Below are positions 51,608 to 60,610 of a stretch of 64,000 nucleotides of DNA, one piece after another; positions within the stretch are counted from its first letter, which is position 1; the number at the start of each line of letters is the position of its first letter. The stretch comes from CBDAQR01 sp965199055 (GTDB taxonomy: Bacteria > Pseudomonadota > Gammaproteobacteria > Pseudomonadales > Halieaceae). The stretch spans positions 1 to 64,000 of the forward strand of contig CBDAQR010000003.1 of assembly GCA_965199055.1 (NCBI GenBank), written 5' to 3'. The translations under genes were made by a program, and so were the position numbers. The notes under the pieces were generated by a model. That model made no database searches, was not told the origin of the DNA, and worked only from the letters and a program-made list of their open reading frames with translations.

Positions 51608-52329
51608 ACAGACTCGCTTTCCAGCTCACGCCAGAGAACCCGCTCGCTATTTGAGGCAATGCTCTTCAGGTTACGTTCGTGGGCCGCCAGCTCTTCTTCG
51701 CTGGCGCGAATAACTGGCAAAGGAGCTCGGTCGCCGGACAAGCGGCGAATACCCGCCACCGCCTCGTTACCCGCTTCGGTGTCACTGTTTCCGCCCAGGG
51801 CAAACGTGGTTTGCCCGCCGGTCATGGCGAGATAGACGTCGGCGAGAATCTCCGCATCCAGCAATGCACCGTGCAAATCACGCTGCGAGTTATCGACCAT
51901 GTATCGCTGGCACAGTGCATCAAGGTTGTTGCGCTGCCCTGGATGCTTCTTGCGCGCCAATTGGAGGCTGTCGATCACGCCGCAGCGCGTATCAATCGGT
52001 GATTGGCGAGCGCCCAGGCGCCCCAGTTCCGCATTGATGAAGCCAACGTCGAAAGGGGCATTGTGAATAATCAGTTCGGCACCGTCGACGAACTCGATAA
52101 AGTCATCAGCAATCTGAGCGAACAGGGGCTTGTCGGCAACGTATTCGTTGGTAATACCGTGAACTTCAATCGCTCCCTGGTCGATATCTCGCTCCGGGTT
52201 GATGTACTGATGATAGTGGCGGCCGGTGAGCCTTCGATTCACCAGTTCCACACAACCAATTTCAATGATGCGATGCCCGAGACCCACCTCGAGGCCCGTG
52301 GTCTCAGTATCCAGTACGATTTGTCTCAT
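51604..52329 (-). CDS. dnaQ: DNA polymerase III epsilon subunit
   Basis: This 241-residue protein starts MRQIVLDTETTGLEVGLGH with the ExoI motif (DTET), has ExoII in LIIHNAPFDVGFINAEL and ExoIII in LHGALLDAEILADVYLAM. It is the 3'-5' proofreading exonuclease of the replicase. It is the last gene of a methyltransferase-rnhA-dnaQ run with four-base overlaps at each junction, the common gammaproteobacterial arrangement in which rnhA and dnaQ are neighbours (there usually divergent). Confidence 0.95.
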   Translation of the reverse strand: MRQIVLDTETTGLEVGLGHRIIEIGCVELVNRRLTGRHYHQYINPERDIDQGAIEVHGITNEYVADKPLFAQIADDFIEFVDGAELIIHNAPFDVGFINAELGRLGARQSPIDTRCGVIDSLQLARKKHPGQRNNLDALCQRYMVDNSQRDLHGALLDAEILADVYLAMTGGQTTFALGGNSDTEAGNEAVAGIRRLSGDRAPLPVIRASEEELAAHERNLKSIASNSERVLWRELESESV

Positions 52330-52781
52330 ATTCCTCTCATCGACTCCGATCCAAGTTCTTCGATGCCTCGGTTGGCGAGTGCGTCGGCAATTTCATTTTC
52401 GCGATGCCCGCTATGCCCTTTCACCCAGTGCCACTGAACATCATGACGCGCAGCTTCTTCATCCAGTGCTTGCCAAAGGTCCGCGTTTTTTACCGGCTTC
52501 TTGGCAGCGGTGCGCCAGCCTTTGCGCTTCCAGTTCTCAATCCATTCGGTGATGCCTTTGCGAACGTACTCCGAATCCGTCGTCAAACTCACCTTGCAGG
52601 GTTCTTTCAGCGCTCGTAAGCCCTGAATAGCGGCCATCAGTTCCATTCTGTTGTTGGTGGTATCGGCCTCTCCACCCCACAGTTCTTTCTCCGTGTCGCG
52701 ATAGCGCAGCAACGCTCCCCAGCCACCCGGGCCCGGATTACCCTTGCACGCGCCATCCGTGAAAAGTTCTATGGTCTTCAA
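52326..52781 (-). CDS. rnhA: Ribonuclease HI
   Basis: This 151-residue protein has the catalytic acids in FTDGACKGNPGPGGWG (Asp), TTNNRMELMAAI (Glu), LTTDSEYVRKGI (Asp) and the late GHRENEIADALA (Asp). It degrades the RNA strand of RNA-DNA hybrids. It overlaps both neighbours by four bases. Confidence 0.96.
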   Translation of the reverse strand: MKTIELFTDGACKGNPGPGGWGALLRYRDTEKELWGGEADTTNNRMELMAAIQGLRALKEPCKVSLTTDSEYVRKGITEWIENWKRKGWRTAAKKPVKNADLWQALDEEAARHDVQWHWVKGHSGHRENEIADALANRGIEELGSESMRGI

Positions 52782-53554
52782 GCCGCCACGTCCCCTTCTC
52801 GGGGGCTGGGCACCGGACGCGGCACTGTCAGATCGATCAATTTATTGCCGACAGACTTTTTCCAGCGCATTCTGCGTGGAGTCAGTGTGGCAACGTCTTT
52901 ACGCGCCCGCACGACATATACTCCCCCGAGAGGCCAATTACGTTGCGTAGCGAAGGCTTCACAGGCGCTGCTGTAGCGAAACAGACGTTCGCCGCCAAAC
53001 GGTGGTATCGCATAACAATGGCGTACGCTTTGCACATTGCCGCCCAGCAACTGCAACCAGTCGCGAATTCGCCAGCTGCTCATATTGACTGAAAAACGCC
53101 AGAGGCTGCGGGGCCAGTATCGACGCAGGATACATGCCAGGCCAAACAAGGAAAAAGGATTAAAGCCGACGATCAGCAAATGCCCCTGCGGCGCAAGAAC
53201 TCTATAGGCTTCGCGCAGCAGCCCGTGCGGATCGGAGGCGAACTCCAGCGCATGATGCAGTACCACAGCATCCATACTGTCATCGGCAAACGGCAGCGAG
53301 CCCGACTCGCTCACCAAGCCGACATCTCCCCCTAGCGCCGGGGCTGTATAGATGAAATGGCCTGCATCATCGTCGACCGGAAGTGACTGTTCCCGGCCGA
53401 TCCCGACCTGTAGCAGACTATGGCCGTACACTTTGCGCAGCTCATCACGGACAATTTCTCGCTCATGTTCCAACAGGTAACGACCAGAGGCCGCCGTGTA
53501 CCACGATTCCAGTTGCGCGCAAATGTCGATAGAATTTCCGTTCACGCAACGCAT
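52778..53554 (-). CDS. Class I SAM-dependent methyltransferase (YafS-like)
   Basis: The protein has 258 residues. The SAM site is degenerate at the first motif (LLQVGIGRE), but LPFADDSMDAVVLHHALEFASDPHGLLREAYRVLAPQGHLLIVGFNPFSLFGL is a clear Methyltransf_11 core (motif positions 90-140). It is the gene usually found next to rnhA and gloB in gammaproteobacteria. The substrate is unknown. It is separated from divergent gloB by only 14 bases, so the two promoters must overlap the coding ends. Confidence 0.88.
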   Translation of the reverse strand: MRCVNGNSIDICAQLESWYTAASGRYLLEHEREIVRDELRKVYGHSLLQVGIGREQSLPVDDDAGHFIYTAPALGGDVGLVSESGSLPFADDSMDAVVLHHALEFASDPHGLLREAYRVLAPQGHLLIVGFNPFSLFGLACILRRYWPRSLWRFSVNMSSWRIRDWLQLLGGNVQSVRHCYAIPPFGGERLFRYSSACEAFATQRNWPLGGVYVVRARKDVATLTPRRMRWKKSVGNKLIDLTVPRPVPSPREGDVAA

Positions 53555-53568
53555 GGTAGCTTATTCGA

Positions 53569-54342
53569 ATGCTCAAGGTCACACCGATTGAAGCTTTCTC
53601 AGACAATTATATCTGGTGCATAGAAAACCCCGGGGACCCGGGCGTCTATGTGGTGGATCCAGGGGACGCCTTGCCAGTAAAGCAGCACCTCGAGGCACGA
53701 GGACTGGAACTGGCAGGCGTACTCATCACTCACCACCATTTTGACCATACCGGCGGACTCGATGGACTACTGGAGGGTATCGACGTGCCTGTCTACGGTC
53801 CTGAGAACCCAGGCATCTCGCAGCTCACGCATCGCCTCGGCGATGGCGACCGCATCTCTATCCTGGGGGCAAATTTTGACGTTTTCACCGTCCCGGGGCA
53901 CACCCTCGACCATATCGCGTATTTCCATGACGCCGACCAGCCGCTGCTTTTCTGCGGCGATACCCTGTTTGCCGGCGGCTGTGGCCGGGTGTTCGAAGGC
54001 GATCCGCCGATGATGTCTGCCTCTTTGGCAAGGCTTGCCGCTCTGCCGGGTGCTACCGAAGTGTATTGTGCGCATGAATACACGATGAGTAACCTGGCGT
54101 TCGCGGCAGCAGTTGAGCCCGATAATCAGGCGCTGCAGGCCCGCATCGATAGAGATCGCCGCAGACGCGAGGAACACCAACCCACCGTACCCTCGACCCT
54201 GGCTCTCGAACTGGACACCAACCCATTTCTGCGCTGCGCGGTACCCGGACTAGCCCAGAGTATGCAGGAACGAGACGGGATTGACGCCTCTGACCCTATT
54301 GCGGTGTTTGCAGCCGTGCGAGGGTGGAAGGACAACTTCTGA
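53569..54342 (+). CDS. gloB: Hydroxyacylglutathione hydrolase (glyoxalase II)
   Basis: This 257-residue metallo-hydrolase has the binuclear metal motif THHHFDHTGG, VPGHTLDHIAYF, FCGDTLFAGGCGRVFEG, AHEYTMSNLAFA and the C-terminal HAGH domain with NPFLRC. It converts S-lactoylglutathione to lactate and glutathione. Length and motifs are standard. Confidence 0.95.
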   Translation: MLKVTPIEAFSDNYIWCIENPGDPGVYVVDPGDALPVKQHLEARGLELAGVLITHHHFDHTGGLDGLLEGIDVPVYGPENPGISQLTHRLGDGDRISILGANFDVFTVPGHTLDHIAYFHDADQPLLFCGDTLFAGGCGRVFEGDPPMMSASLARLAALPGATEVYCAHEYTMSNLAFAAAVEPDNQALQARIDRDRRRREEHQPTVPSTLALELDTNPFLRCAVPGLAQSMQERDGIDASDPIAVFAAVRGWKDNF

Positions 54343-54363
54343 TTTAGGGAATCATTTTGAAAA

Positions 54364-55869
54364 TTGATATTTTCTTTATTTAACAATTACTTAAATATTT
54401 TTTCTAAAATCAGAGTTAGGTTTGTTTTCGCCTTGCTGTTGGTCGCAGCGCACTCCGCCACGGCCGGTGAGGCGGATATCTGGGAGCGCATGCGCGCAGA
54501 ACTCACCCTGCAACAAATCGAAAACTCCAGGATCGCCGCCGAGCGTCGGTGGTACGTTAAAAACCCCAATTACATGACGCGGGTGGGTCGACGAGCCGAG
54601 CCCTATCTTTACTACGTGGTGGAAGAGATCGACCGCCGCGGCATGCCGATGGAGTTTGCGCTGCTACCCGTCATGGAGAGCGCCTACGATCCCTTTGCTT
54701 ATTCCCACGGCCGCGCCGCTGGCCTTTGGCAAATCATCCCGGGCACGGGCCGCTATCTGGGTCTCAGTCAAAACTGGTGGTATGACGGCAGGCGCGATCT
54801 ACGCGCATCAACGGATGCCGCCCTGCGCTACCTCGCCAAGCTCAACGAAACCTTCGACGGCGACTGGTTGAAGGCTCTCGCGGCCTACAACGCGGGCCCG
54901 CGGCGCGTAGAACGAGCAGAAGAAAAGAACCGCAAGGCAGGCAAGCACACCGATTTCTGGTCGCTCTCCCTACCCCAGGAGACACGCAATTATGTTCCAC
55001 GGTTGCTCGCCCTGACCGATGTCGTAGCAACACCCGATCAATACGGCATTAATTTACCCACTATTCCGAACGCGCCGTACTTTGGTGTTGTGGATACTGC
55101 GGGTCAGATCGACCTGGCTCAGGCCGCGCAGTTGGGGGGCATTAATATCGAGACAATGTACAAACTTAACCCCGGTTTTAACCGCTGGGCGACGTCTCCC
55201 GAGGGGCCCCACGAGTTACTGCTTCCGCTAGAGGCATCGCAGGCATTTCAGGACAATCTTGAACAGCTCGACCAGGATCAGCGCATACAGTGGAATCGGT
55301 ATACCGTCAGATCTGGCGATACGCTCAGCCATCTAGCCCGCAAGTTCAATACTGAGACCAGTGTCATCCGAGAAGTGAACAAACTACACGATAATACGAT
55401 CGTCGCTGGAAAAACTCTGATGATTCCGACAGCAAGCGCCCCACTCTCCAGCTATGCGCTCAGTGCCGATCAACGGCGATCGAAGAAACAGAGCCGGGGC
55501 AAAGGCAATCGCAACGAGCATATCGTGAAGAGCGGCGACAGTTTCTGGAGTATTTCACGACAGTATGGGGTGAATATGCGCCAGCTCGCGGAGTGGAATG
55601 GGATGGCGACACGAGACCCGATTCGGCCCGGGCAAACGCTGGTCATCTGGACCCAGGATCCGGTAACGGTGAGTCCATTTGAGGGCCGCAAACCCGTGGT
55701 TCGTAAATTGGGTTACAAGGTGCGCAGCGGCGATTCACTGGCCCGTATCGCGGGCAAGTTCAACCTGTCTATCGACGATATCCTGAGCTGGAATGAACGA
55801 CTCAGAGACAAACGCTACATCCACCCCGGTCAGGTCCTGACGCTCTACGTCGATATTACAGGGGGCTGA
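54364..55869 (+). CDS. mltD: Membrane-bound lytic murein transglycosylase D with three LysM domains
   Basis: This 501-residue protein starts with TTG, AGGGA being upstream, and a signal peptide (VRFVFALLLVAAHSATA). The SLT domain shows LLPVMESAYDPFAYSHGRAAGLWQIIPGTGR with the catalytic glutamate, and ALAAYNAGPRRV. Three LysM modules follow: YTVRSGDTLSHLARKF, HIVKSGDSFWSISRQYG and YKVRSGDSLARIAGKF. It cleaves peptidoglycan glycan strands. No lipobox is obvious. Confidence 0.92.
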   Translation: MIFSLFNNYLNIFSKIRVRFVFALLLVAAHSATAGEADIWERMRAELTLQQIENSRIAAERRWYVKNPNYMTRVGRRAEPYLYYVVEEIDRRGMPMEFALLPVMESAYDPFAYSHGRAAGLWQIIPGTGRYLGLSQNWWYDGRRDLRASTDAALRYLAKLNETFDGDWLKALAAYNAGPRRVERAEEKNRKAGKHTDFWSLSLPQETRNYVPRLLALTDVVATPDQYGINLPTIPNAPYFGVVDTAGQIDLAQAAQLGGINIETMYKLNPGFNRWATSPEGPHELLLPLEASQAFQDNLEQLDQDQRIQWNRYTVRSGDTLSHLARKFNTETSVIREVNKLHDNTIVAGKTLMIPTASAPLSSYALSADQRRSKKQSRGKGNRNEHIVKSGDSFWSISRQYGVNMRQLAEWNGMATRDPIRPGQTLVIWTQDPVTVSPFEGRKPVVRKLGYKVRSGDSLARIAGKFNLSIDDILSWNERLRDKRYIHPGQVLTLYVDITGG

Positions 55870-55875
55870 CTCGCC

Positions 55876-56934
55876 GTGGCTCGGGACACCGTCCCCCTCA
55901 AGTACCTGCGCACCCTGGTGAGGACGGCCGAAGCCCAGGGCTATGACAGCGCCACGATGGCGCAACGCCTGGATCTTCCCGCCGCGGTGTTCTCTCCCTC
56001 CGCCGATCCCGAACAGGCGGTTGCAGCCGAGCACTACAACGCTTGCTACACCTATATCATGTCCATGCTGCAAGATGAGTCGCTGGGCGTCAGCATGAAA
56101 CAGCCCAATCCCGCTGGCTCATTCCGCATGATGTGCCGCCACCTTATCCATTGCGACACTCTCGAGCAGGCCATGCTACGTGCCGTTGAGTTTCAGTCTT
56201 TTTGCCGGAGCCTGGTTGGGGCATCGCCGCTTGATCGAAACCCTTTGCGGCCGCTAGAGCGGGACAAGGTGCTGTTTATCTTCCCCGATAGCAGCGAATT
56301 TGCGGCGCAGGACAGCGAACTGGCCTGGTATGCCATCGCGCACACATTGGCGATATGGCGACGCTTCTGTAGCTGGCTAATCGGCAGCAACATCGAACTG
56401 CGTGAAGTTCGGATACAACTGCCCCAGCCACAAGCCTACACGCATTTGCAGCGTATCTTCGAGTGCCCCATACAGTTTGAGCAGTCGCACAATGGCATCG
56501 TTTTCGATGCTGGCCTACTGGATGCAAGGCTGGTGCACGACGAGGAATCGCTACAACGCTTTTTGCGCAGCGCCCCTTATCATCTCTTAGCGAATACCGA
56601 GATCGAGAGTGACGACGGCATCATCGCGCAAATGCGACGCGTCGTGGGGCCCGACCTGAGTAGAGACTTCCCCTCAGTGGTTGATATGGCGGAACAACTC
56701 AATATGTCGGTGCGAACGCTTCGACGCCGGTTAAAGGATGTCGACACGACCTACCAGGCCTTCAAGGACGAAACCCGCTGTGAAGCCGCGAGGCAACTAC
56801 TGAGCCGTCCCGAACTCAAGGTCAACGCGGTGGCCGCAATGCTGGGGTTTGATGAGCCCAGCGCATTTCATCGCTCATTCAAAAAATGGACGGGATCGAC
56901 ACTGGGTGAATACCGCCAAACCCTCTACAGCTGA
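55876..56934 (+). CDS. AraC-family transcriptional regulator (Arabinose_bd type)
   Basis: This 352-residue protein starts with GTG six bases after the mltD stop. The N-terminal domain (LVRTAEAQGYDSATMAQRLDLP, YIMSMLQDESLGVSM, MCRHLIHCDTLEQAMLRAVEF) is of the OruR/ArgR-like arabinose_bd type. The C-terminal pair of helix-turn-helices ends DMAEQLNMSVRTLRRRL and AAMLGFDEPSAFHRSFKKWTG. It is usually an activator responding to a small lipid or amino acid. The last bases overlap rlmG. Confidence 0.9.
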   Translation: MARDTVPLKYLRTLVRTAEAQGYDSATMAQRLDLPAAVFSPSADPEQAVAAEHYNACYTYIMSMLQDESLGVSMKQPNPAGSFRMMCRHLIHCDTLEQAMLRAVEFQSFCRSLVGASPLDRNPLRPLERDKVLFIFPDSSEFAAQDSELAWYAIAHTLAIWRRFCSWLIGSNIELREVRIQLPQPQAYTHLQRIFECPIQFEQSHNGIVFDAGLLDARLVHDEESLQRFLRSAPYHLLANTEIESDDGIIAQMRRVVGPDLSRDFPSVVDMAEQLNMSVRTLRRRLKDVDTTYQAFKDETRCEAARQLLSRPELKVNAVAAMLGFDEPSAFHRSFKKWTGSTLGEYRQTLYS

Positions 56935-58048
56935 CACTGCGTTCGGCCGCTTCAGGTTAGAGCGCTATCCCTTGCGAAGTGGCAGCCAGCTCCAGGCATG
57001 GAACAGTGCTGATTTACTATTACTGGAGCAGGCGCGATCCACAAAGTGCGACCCGGCGACCACCCTCCTGGTCAATGACGAGCATGGAGCGCTCAGCTGT
57101 GCGCTACCGAACGCGACGCTGTGGACCGACTCCAGGCTGTCACTACACGCCACACGAAATAACCGCCGCGCCAACGGCATTGAGGATGAGCTCAGGTATT
57201 TGCGGGCCGACGAACAGCCTCCCGCGAGCATCGCTCAAGTCCTTTTACGCATTCCGAAAGATCTGGGGTTAATTCGCTATCAGCTTTGCCGGTTGCGAAC
57301 TGTCCTCAGCGCTGGAGTCCCTGTTTATGCCGCGGGAATGGATAAACACCTCGCCCCGGGGACAGCCGACCTGCTGGAAGATTATATGGGGCCGACGCAG
57401 CGGCATCGGGGGCAAAAAAAAGCGCGCATGTTTACCGCCGCCACCGACAAGGCATTGCGCAGTGGGGAGCCCCCTTGGCGCAGTTACGAATTGAAAGAAC
57501 GACAGTGGACGCTGAAGGCACGCCCTGGGGTATTCGCCGGCGCCCATCTCGATATCGGGAGCCGCTGCTTACTCGAACAGATGGAAAAGCTGCCCACGGC
57601 ATCCAGTATCGTCGATCTTGGATGTGGCAACGGTCTGCTCGGACTCGTCGCAGCAGCGACTCTCCCCGGCGCCGAGGTAAGCTTTGTCGATGAGTCCAGC
57701 CTTGCGATCGAGAGCGCGAAGTACAACGCGAAGGGTTTAACTCCCGATGCCGTCGATCGAATGCACTGGCTATGGAACGACGGGCTTGCGGATTTTACTG
57801 GTGCCGCTCCTGACCTGGTGCTGTGCAATCCGCCCTTTCATCACGGTCATGTGGTGGATGACTTCAACGGCCGGCGCCTCATTCAGCAGGCGGCGGAGTG
57901 TTTGTCGCCGGATGGCGAGCTCTGGCTGGTTGCTAATCGTCACTTACCTTACCATGGTGAATTGAAACGACGCTTTGCTCGCGTCGAAACGCTGTTTCAG
58001 AACAGTAAGTTTGTTGTCTTCCGCGCGGTTAAGGAATCCATTTCATGA
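56906..58048 (+). CDS. rlmG: 23S rRNA G1835 methyltransferase RlmG
   Basis: The protein has about 380 residues from the GTG at 56906 (overlapping the AraC gene by 29 bases), which matches the length of E. coli RlmG and places RFRLERYPLRSGSQLQAW at the N-terminus as expected. The C-terminal methyltransferase has VDLGCGNGLLGL and the DLVLCNPPFHHGHVVDD catalytic NPPF motif; LWLVANRHLPY is also family-typical. It methylates 23S rRNA in the cytoplasm. Confidence 0.92.
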   Translation: MNTAKPSTADTAFGRFRLERYPLRSGSQLQAWNSADLLLLEQARSTKCDPATTLLVNDEHGALSCALPNATLWTDSRLSLHATRNNRRANGIEDELRYLRADEQPPASIAQVLLRIPKDLGLIRYQLCRLRTVLSAGVPVYAAGMDKHLAPGTADLLEDYMGPTQRHRGQKKARMFTAATDKALRSGEPPWRSYELKERQWTLKARPGVFAGAHLDIGSRCLLEQMEKLPTASSIVDLGCGNGLLGLVAAATLPGAEVSFVDESSLAIESAKYNAKGLTPDAVDRMHWLWNDGLADFTGAAPDLVLCNPPFHHGHVVDDFNGRRLIQQAAECLSPDGELWLVANRHLPYHGELKRRFARVETLFQNSKFVVFRAVKESIS

Positions 58049-58914
58049 AATTTGTCATGTCCACGTCATTCAGCACTGTGGCCCACCTCACAGCCATCGC
58101 ACCCGTTGCAGACGCAAGCGGCTGGGATGCCATGTCCTTCTCCGATCATGTGGTGCACCCGCAACAGATCCGCACGCCCTACCCCTATACGGATGACGGT
58201 GCTCGGCGCTGGGAAGCTTTCACCGACTGGCCCGACCCCTGGGTCACTATTGGGGCATTGTCGGCCATTACCGAGCGCCTGCGCTTCACTAACAACGTGT
58301 TCGTGTTACCGCTGCGCAATCCCTTTCTAGTCGCGAAAGCGATTAGCACTGCTGCGGTTATTTCCAATAATCGGGTTACCCCTGCATTTGGGGTGGGTTG
58401 GTCGAGTGATGAATTCGAGTTGATGGGCGCTGACTTTAGCAACCGAGGCAAGCGAGCAGACGAAATGATCGAGGTACTGCGCCTGCTCTGGAGTGGAGAA
58501 TGGGTTGAATACAGCGGCGAGCACTACCAATTCGACAGCCTGGAGATGAATCCCAAACCCAGCGCCGAGATCCCTATCTGGTTCGGCGGCATCTCCAAAC
58601 CGGCCATGCGCAGGGCCGCCAGACTGGCCGACGGCTGGGTCAGCGATCTTCAGACCTCAGATGAGATCATCGGCTGCATTAAGCAGATACAGGAGTGGCG
58701 CCGGGAATACGGGCGGGAGCATCTGCCCTTCGAGGTGATGGCCACACCGTCTGACGCCTGGGATATTGACGGTTATCGCCGGCTTGAAGAAGCCGGCGTA
58801 ACTCACATACTGACCATGCCGTGGCCGTTCTATCACGGCGACACCGAGGATCTCGAAAAAAAGATCGACGGTGTGCAGCGCTACGCGGAAGACATCGTGC
58901 AGAAAATGGCCTAG
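58045..58914 (+). CDS. LLM-class (F420/FMN-dependent) oxidoreductase
   Basis: This 289-residue TIM-barrel protein of the luciferase-like family shows SFSDHVVHP, RLRFTNNVFVLPLRNPFLVAKAIS, VTPAFGVGWSSDEFELMGADFSNRGKRADEMIEVLRLLW and PIWFGGISKPAMRRAARLADGWVS. It resembles the TIGR03619-type F420-dependent group. A reductase or monooxygenase function is likely. It overlaps rlmG by four bases and converges on the acyl-CoA synthetase gene with a four-base overlap. Confidence 0.88.
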   Translation: MKFVMSTSFSTVAHLTAIAPVADASGWDAMSFSDHVVHPQQIRTPYPYTDDGARRWEAFTDWPDPWVTIGALSAITERLRFTNNVFVLPLRNPFLVAKAISTAAVISNNRVTPAFGVGWSSDEFELMGADFSNRGKRADEMIEVLRLLWSGEWVEYSGEHYQFDSLEMNPKPSAEIPIWFGGISKPAMRRAARLADGWVSDLQTSDEIIGCIKQIQEWRREYGREHLPFEVMATPSDAWDIDGYRRLEEAGVTHILTMPWPFYHGDTEDLEKKIDGVQRYAEDIVQKMA

Positions 58915-60566
58915 TGCCACTCCACGAGTATATCGCCCTGCACAGCAGCTTCATGAGCTAACTCCTGGGCGCGCGTACCAAACTTCTTTTCGACCTCTTC
59001 ACGGCGGATTTTCATTGTCGGCGTCAGCATACCGTTGTCGATCGACCATGCTTCCGTGCTGATGATCAGCGTGCCAATACGGGCATGCTTCTCAACGGCA
59101 TCATTGACCCGCTCCACGATGGCCCGCAAGTCCTCTTCTATTTTTTCTCTAGGCTCCTGCTGTGCAAGACCACTCAAGACACAGGTCATGGCCGTTTTGG
59201 AATAACCCCGGCCCAAGAGGCACTGCTGCTCGGTATGTGGGTTCTTGGAAAACTCGTTCTCAATGGGCGTGGGTGCAACAAACTTGCCCTGTATCGTTTT
59301 GAAGTAGTCCTTGACGCGCCCGGTGAGAAAAATAAAGCCATCGTCGTCGACAAAGGCTTTGTCACCCGTATGCACCCAGCCGTCGCGGAAAGTCTCCGCG
59401 GTCTTTTCAGGCTGTTTGTAGTAGCCCTTGGAAAAGCCTTCTGCCTTCATCAGCAGTTCGCCTTCCTCGCTGATCTTCACTTCCACCTCGCCAATGGCCT
59501 TGCCAATCGACCCGATCTTGTTATCGTCATGGGTATTGGCGCACAAGCCCATTGCTTCAGTCTGACCAAAGCCTTCCATCAGGGTTAAACCAAAGCGGCC
59601 AAACCATTCGATCATGGCCGGGGGCGTTGGGGCTGCGGCTGCCAAGAGATAAATCGCGTCATCCAGACCGAGCATATCGCGTACTTTTTTGCCAGTTGCC
59701 GCGGGATCACTGGCCAATGCTTCTTCCACGGCCTCAGTCGAACCGAAGCTGCCGATAATGATTTGCTGCAACTGTTCCCATACCCGCGGCGGGCCAAACA
59801 TGAGATGGGGACTGCATTCGGGCAAATCCCTCAGCAGCGTCGCCAGTCCTTCATTGAAATGTACGACACCACCGTTGAGCAATGATGAGCCCTCCACAAT
59901 CTGTCTCTCGGCGATATGTGAAAGTGGCAGATAAGAAAAATAACGGGCTCGCTCAGGCAGAGCAAAGGCATCTTTAAAACGATTGATCGGAGTAATATTG
60001 GAACGATGACTTTGCATAACGCCCTTAGGCATGCCGGTGGTGCCAGACGTAAACACGATGGATACCAGATCATCCGCTTCGCCGCGGTGTGATGCTTGCT
60101 CACCTCGATGCGGCGCAACCAGATCGTCGAACTTGTGATGCGGCACATCGAGCTCAACACCGGGCAAAGCAACCAATTGGATACCTTCAGGCAAAACCGG
60201 AGCGACTTTGTCCCAGTTCTCTGTTTCGCCAACGAACAACATCTGCATGTCGGTGAAATCCATTACGTACTGCGCGGTATCTGTTGGGTACGTGGTAAAC
60301 ATTGGAATTGTCACGTTTCCGGCACTGATCGTGCCGAGGTCGGTGATAAACCAATGGGCGCGGTTACGCGATAGAATTCCGATATTGTGCTGTTTGCCCG
60401 GTAAATTCTTCTCTTGCCACGATGCCAGCGCGTTAACCTCATCGCGCACCGCACTCCAACTCCATTCAGTGACATCGTCGCCGTTGCGCTCCCTCAACCA
60501 GGTTTCGTCAGGGTATGCCTGTGCCCAGTGGTCTAAATACTCCGGTAGCGTTTCGTACATTTTCAC
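58911..60566 (-). CDS. Long-chain acyl-CoA synthetase (AMP-binding)
   Basis: This 551-residue protein of the FAA1/eukaryote-like long-chain branch has FTSGTTGMPKGVMQSH near residue 170, YLPLSHIAERQIVEG, LMEGFGQTEAMG, and the hinge HTGDKAFVDDDGFIFLTGRVKDYFKTIQGKFVAPTPIE. These are typical of long-chain fatty acid CoA ligases. It probably feeds beta-oxidation or lipid synthesis. The frame is intact. Confidence 0.92.
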   Translation of the reverse strand: MKMYETLPEYLDHWAQAYPDETWLRERNGDDVTEWSWSAVRDEVNALASWQEKNLPGKQHNIGILSRNRAHWFITDLGTISAGNVTIPMFTTYPTDTAQYVMDFTDMQMLFVGETENWDKVAPVLPEGIQLVALPGVELDVPHHKFDDLVAPHRGEQASHRGEADDLVSIVFTSGTTGMPKGVMQSHRSNITPINRFKDAFALPERARYFSYLPLSHIAERQIVEGSSLLNGGVVHFNEGLATLLRDLPECSPHLMFGPPRVWEQLQQIIIGSFGSTEAVEEALASDPAATGKKVRDMLGLDDAIYLLAAAAPTPPAMIEWFGRFGLTLMEGFGQTEAMGLCANTHDDNKIGSIGKAIGEVEVKISEEGELLMKAEGFSKGYYKQPEKTAETFRDGWVHTGDKAFVDDDGFIFLTGRVKDYFKTIQGKFVAPTPIENEFSKNPHTEQQCLLGRGYSKTAMTCVLSGLAQQEPREKIEEDLRAIVERVNDAVEKHARIGTLIISTEAWSIDNGMLTPTMKIRREEVEKKFGTRAQELAHEAAVQGDILVEWH

Positions 60567-60610
60567 AGCTCCACTTTATCGTTTTCTTTATTGCGCATAT
60601 CGCCGCAGGT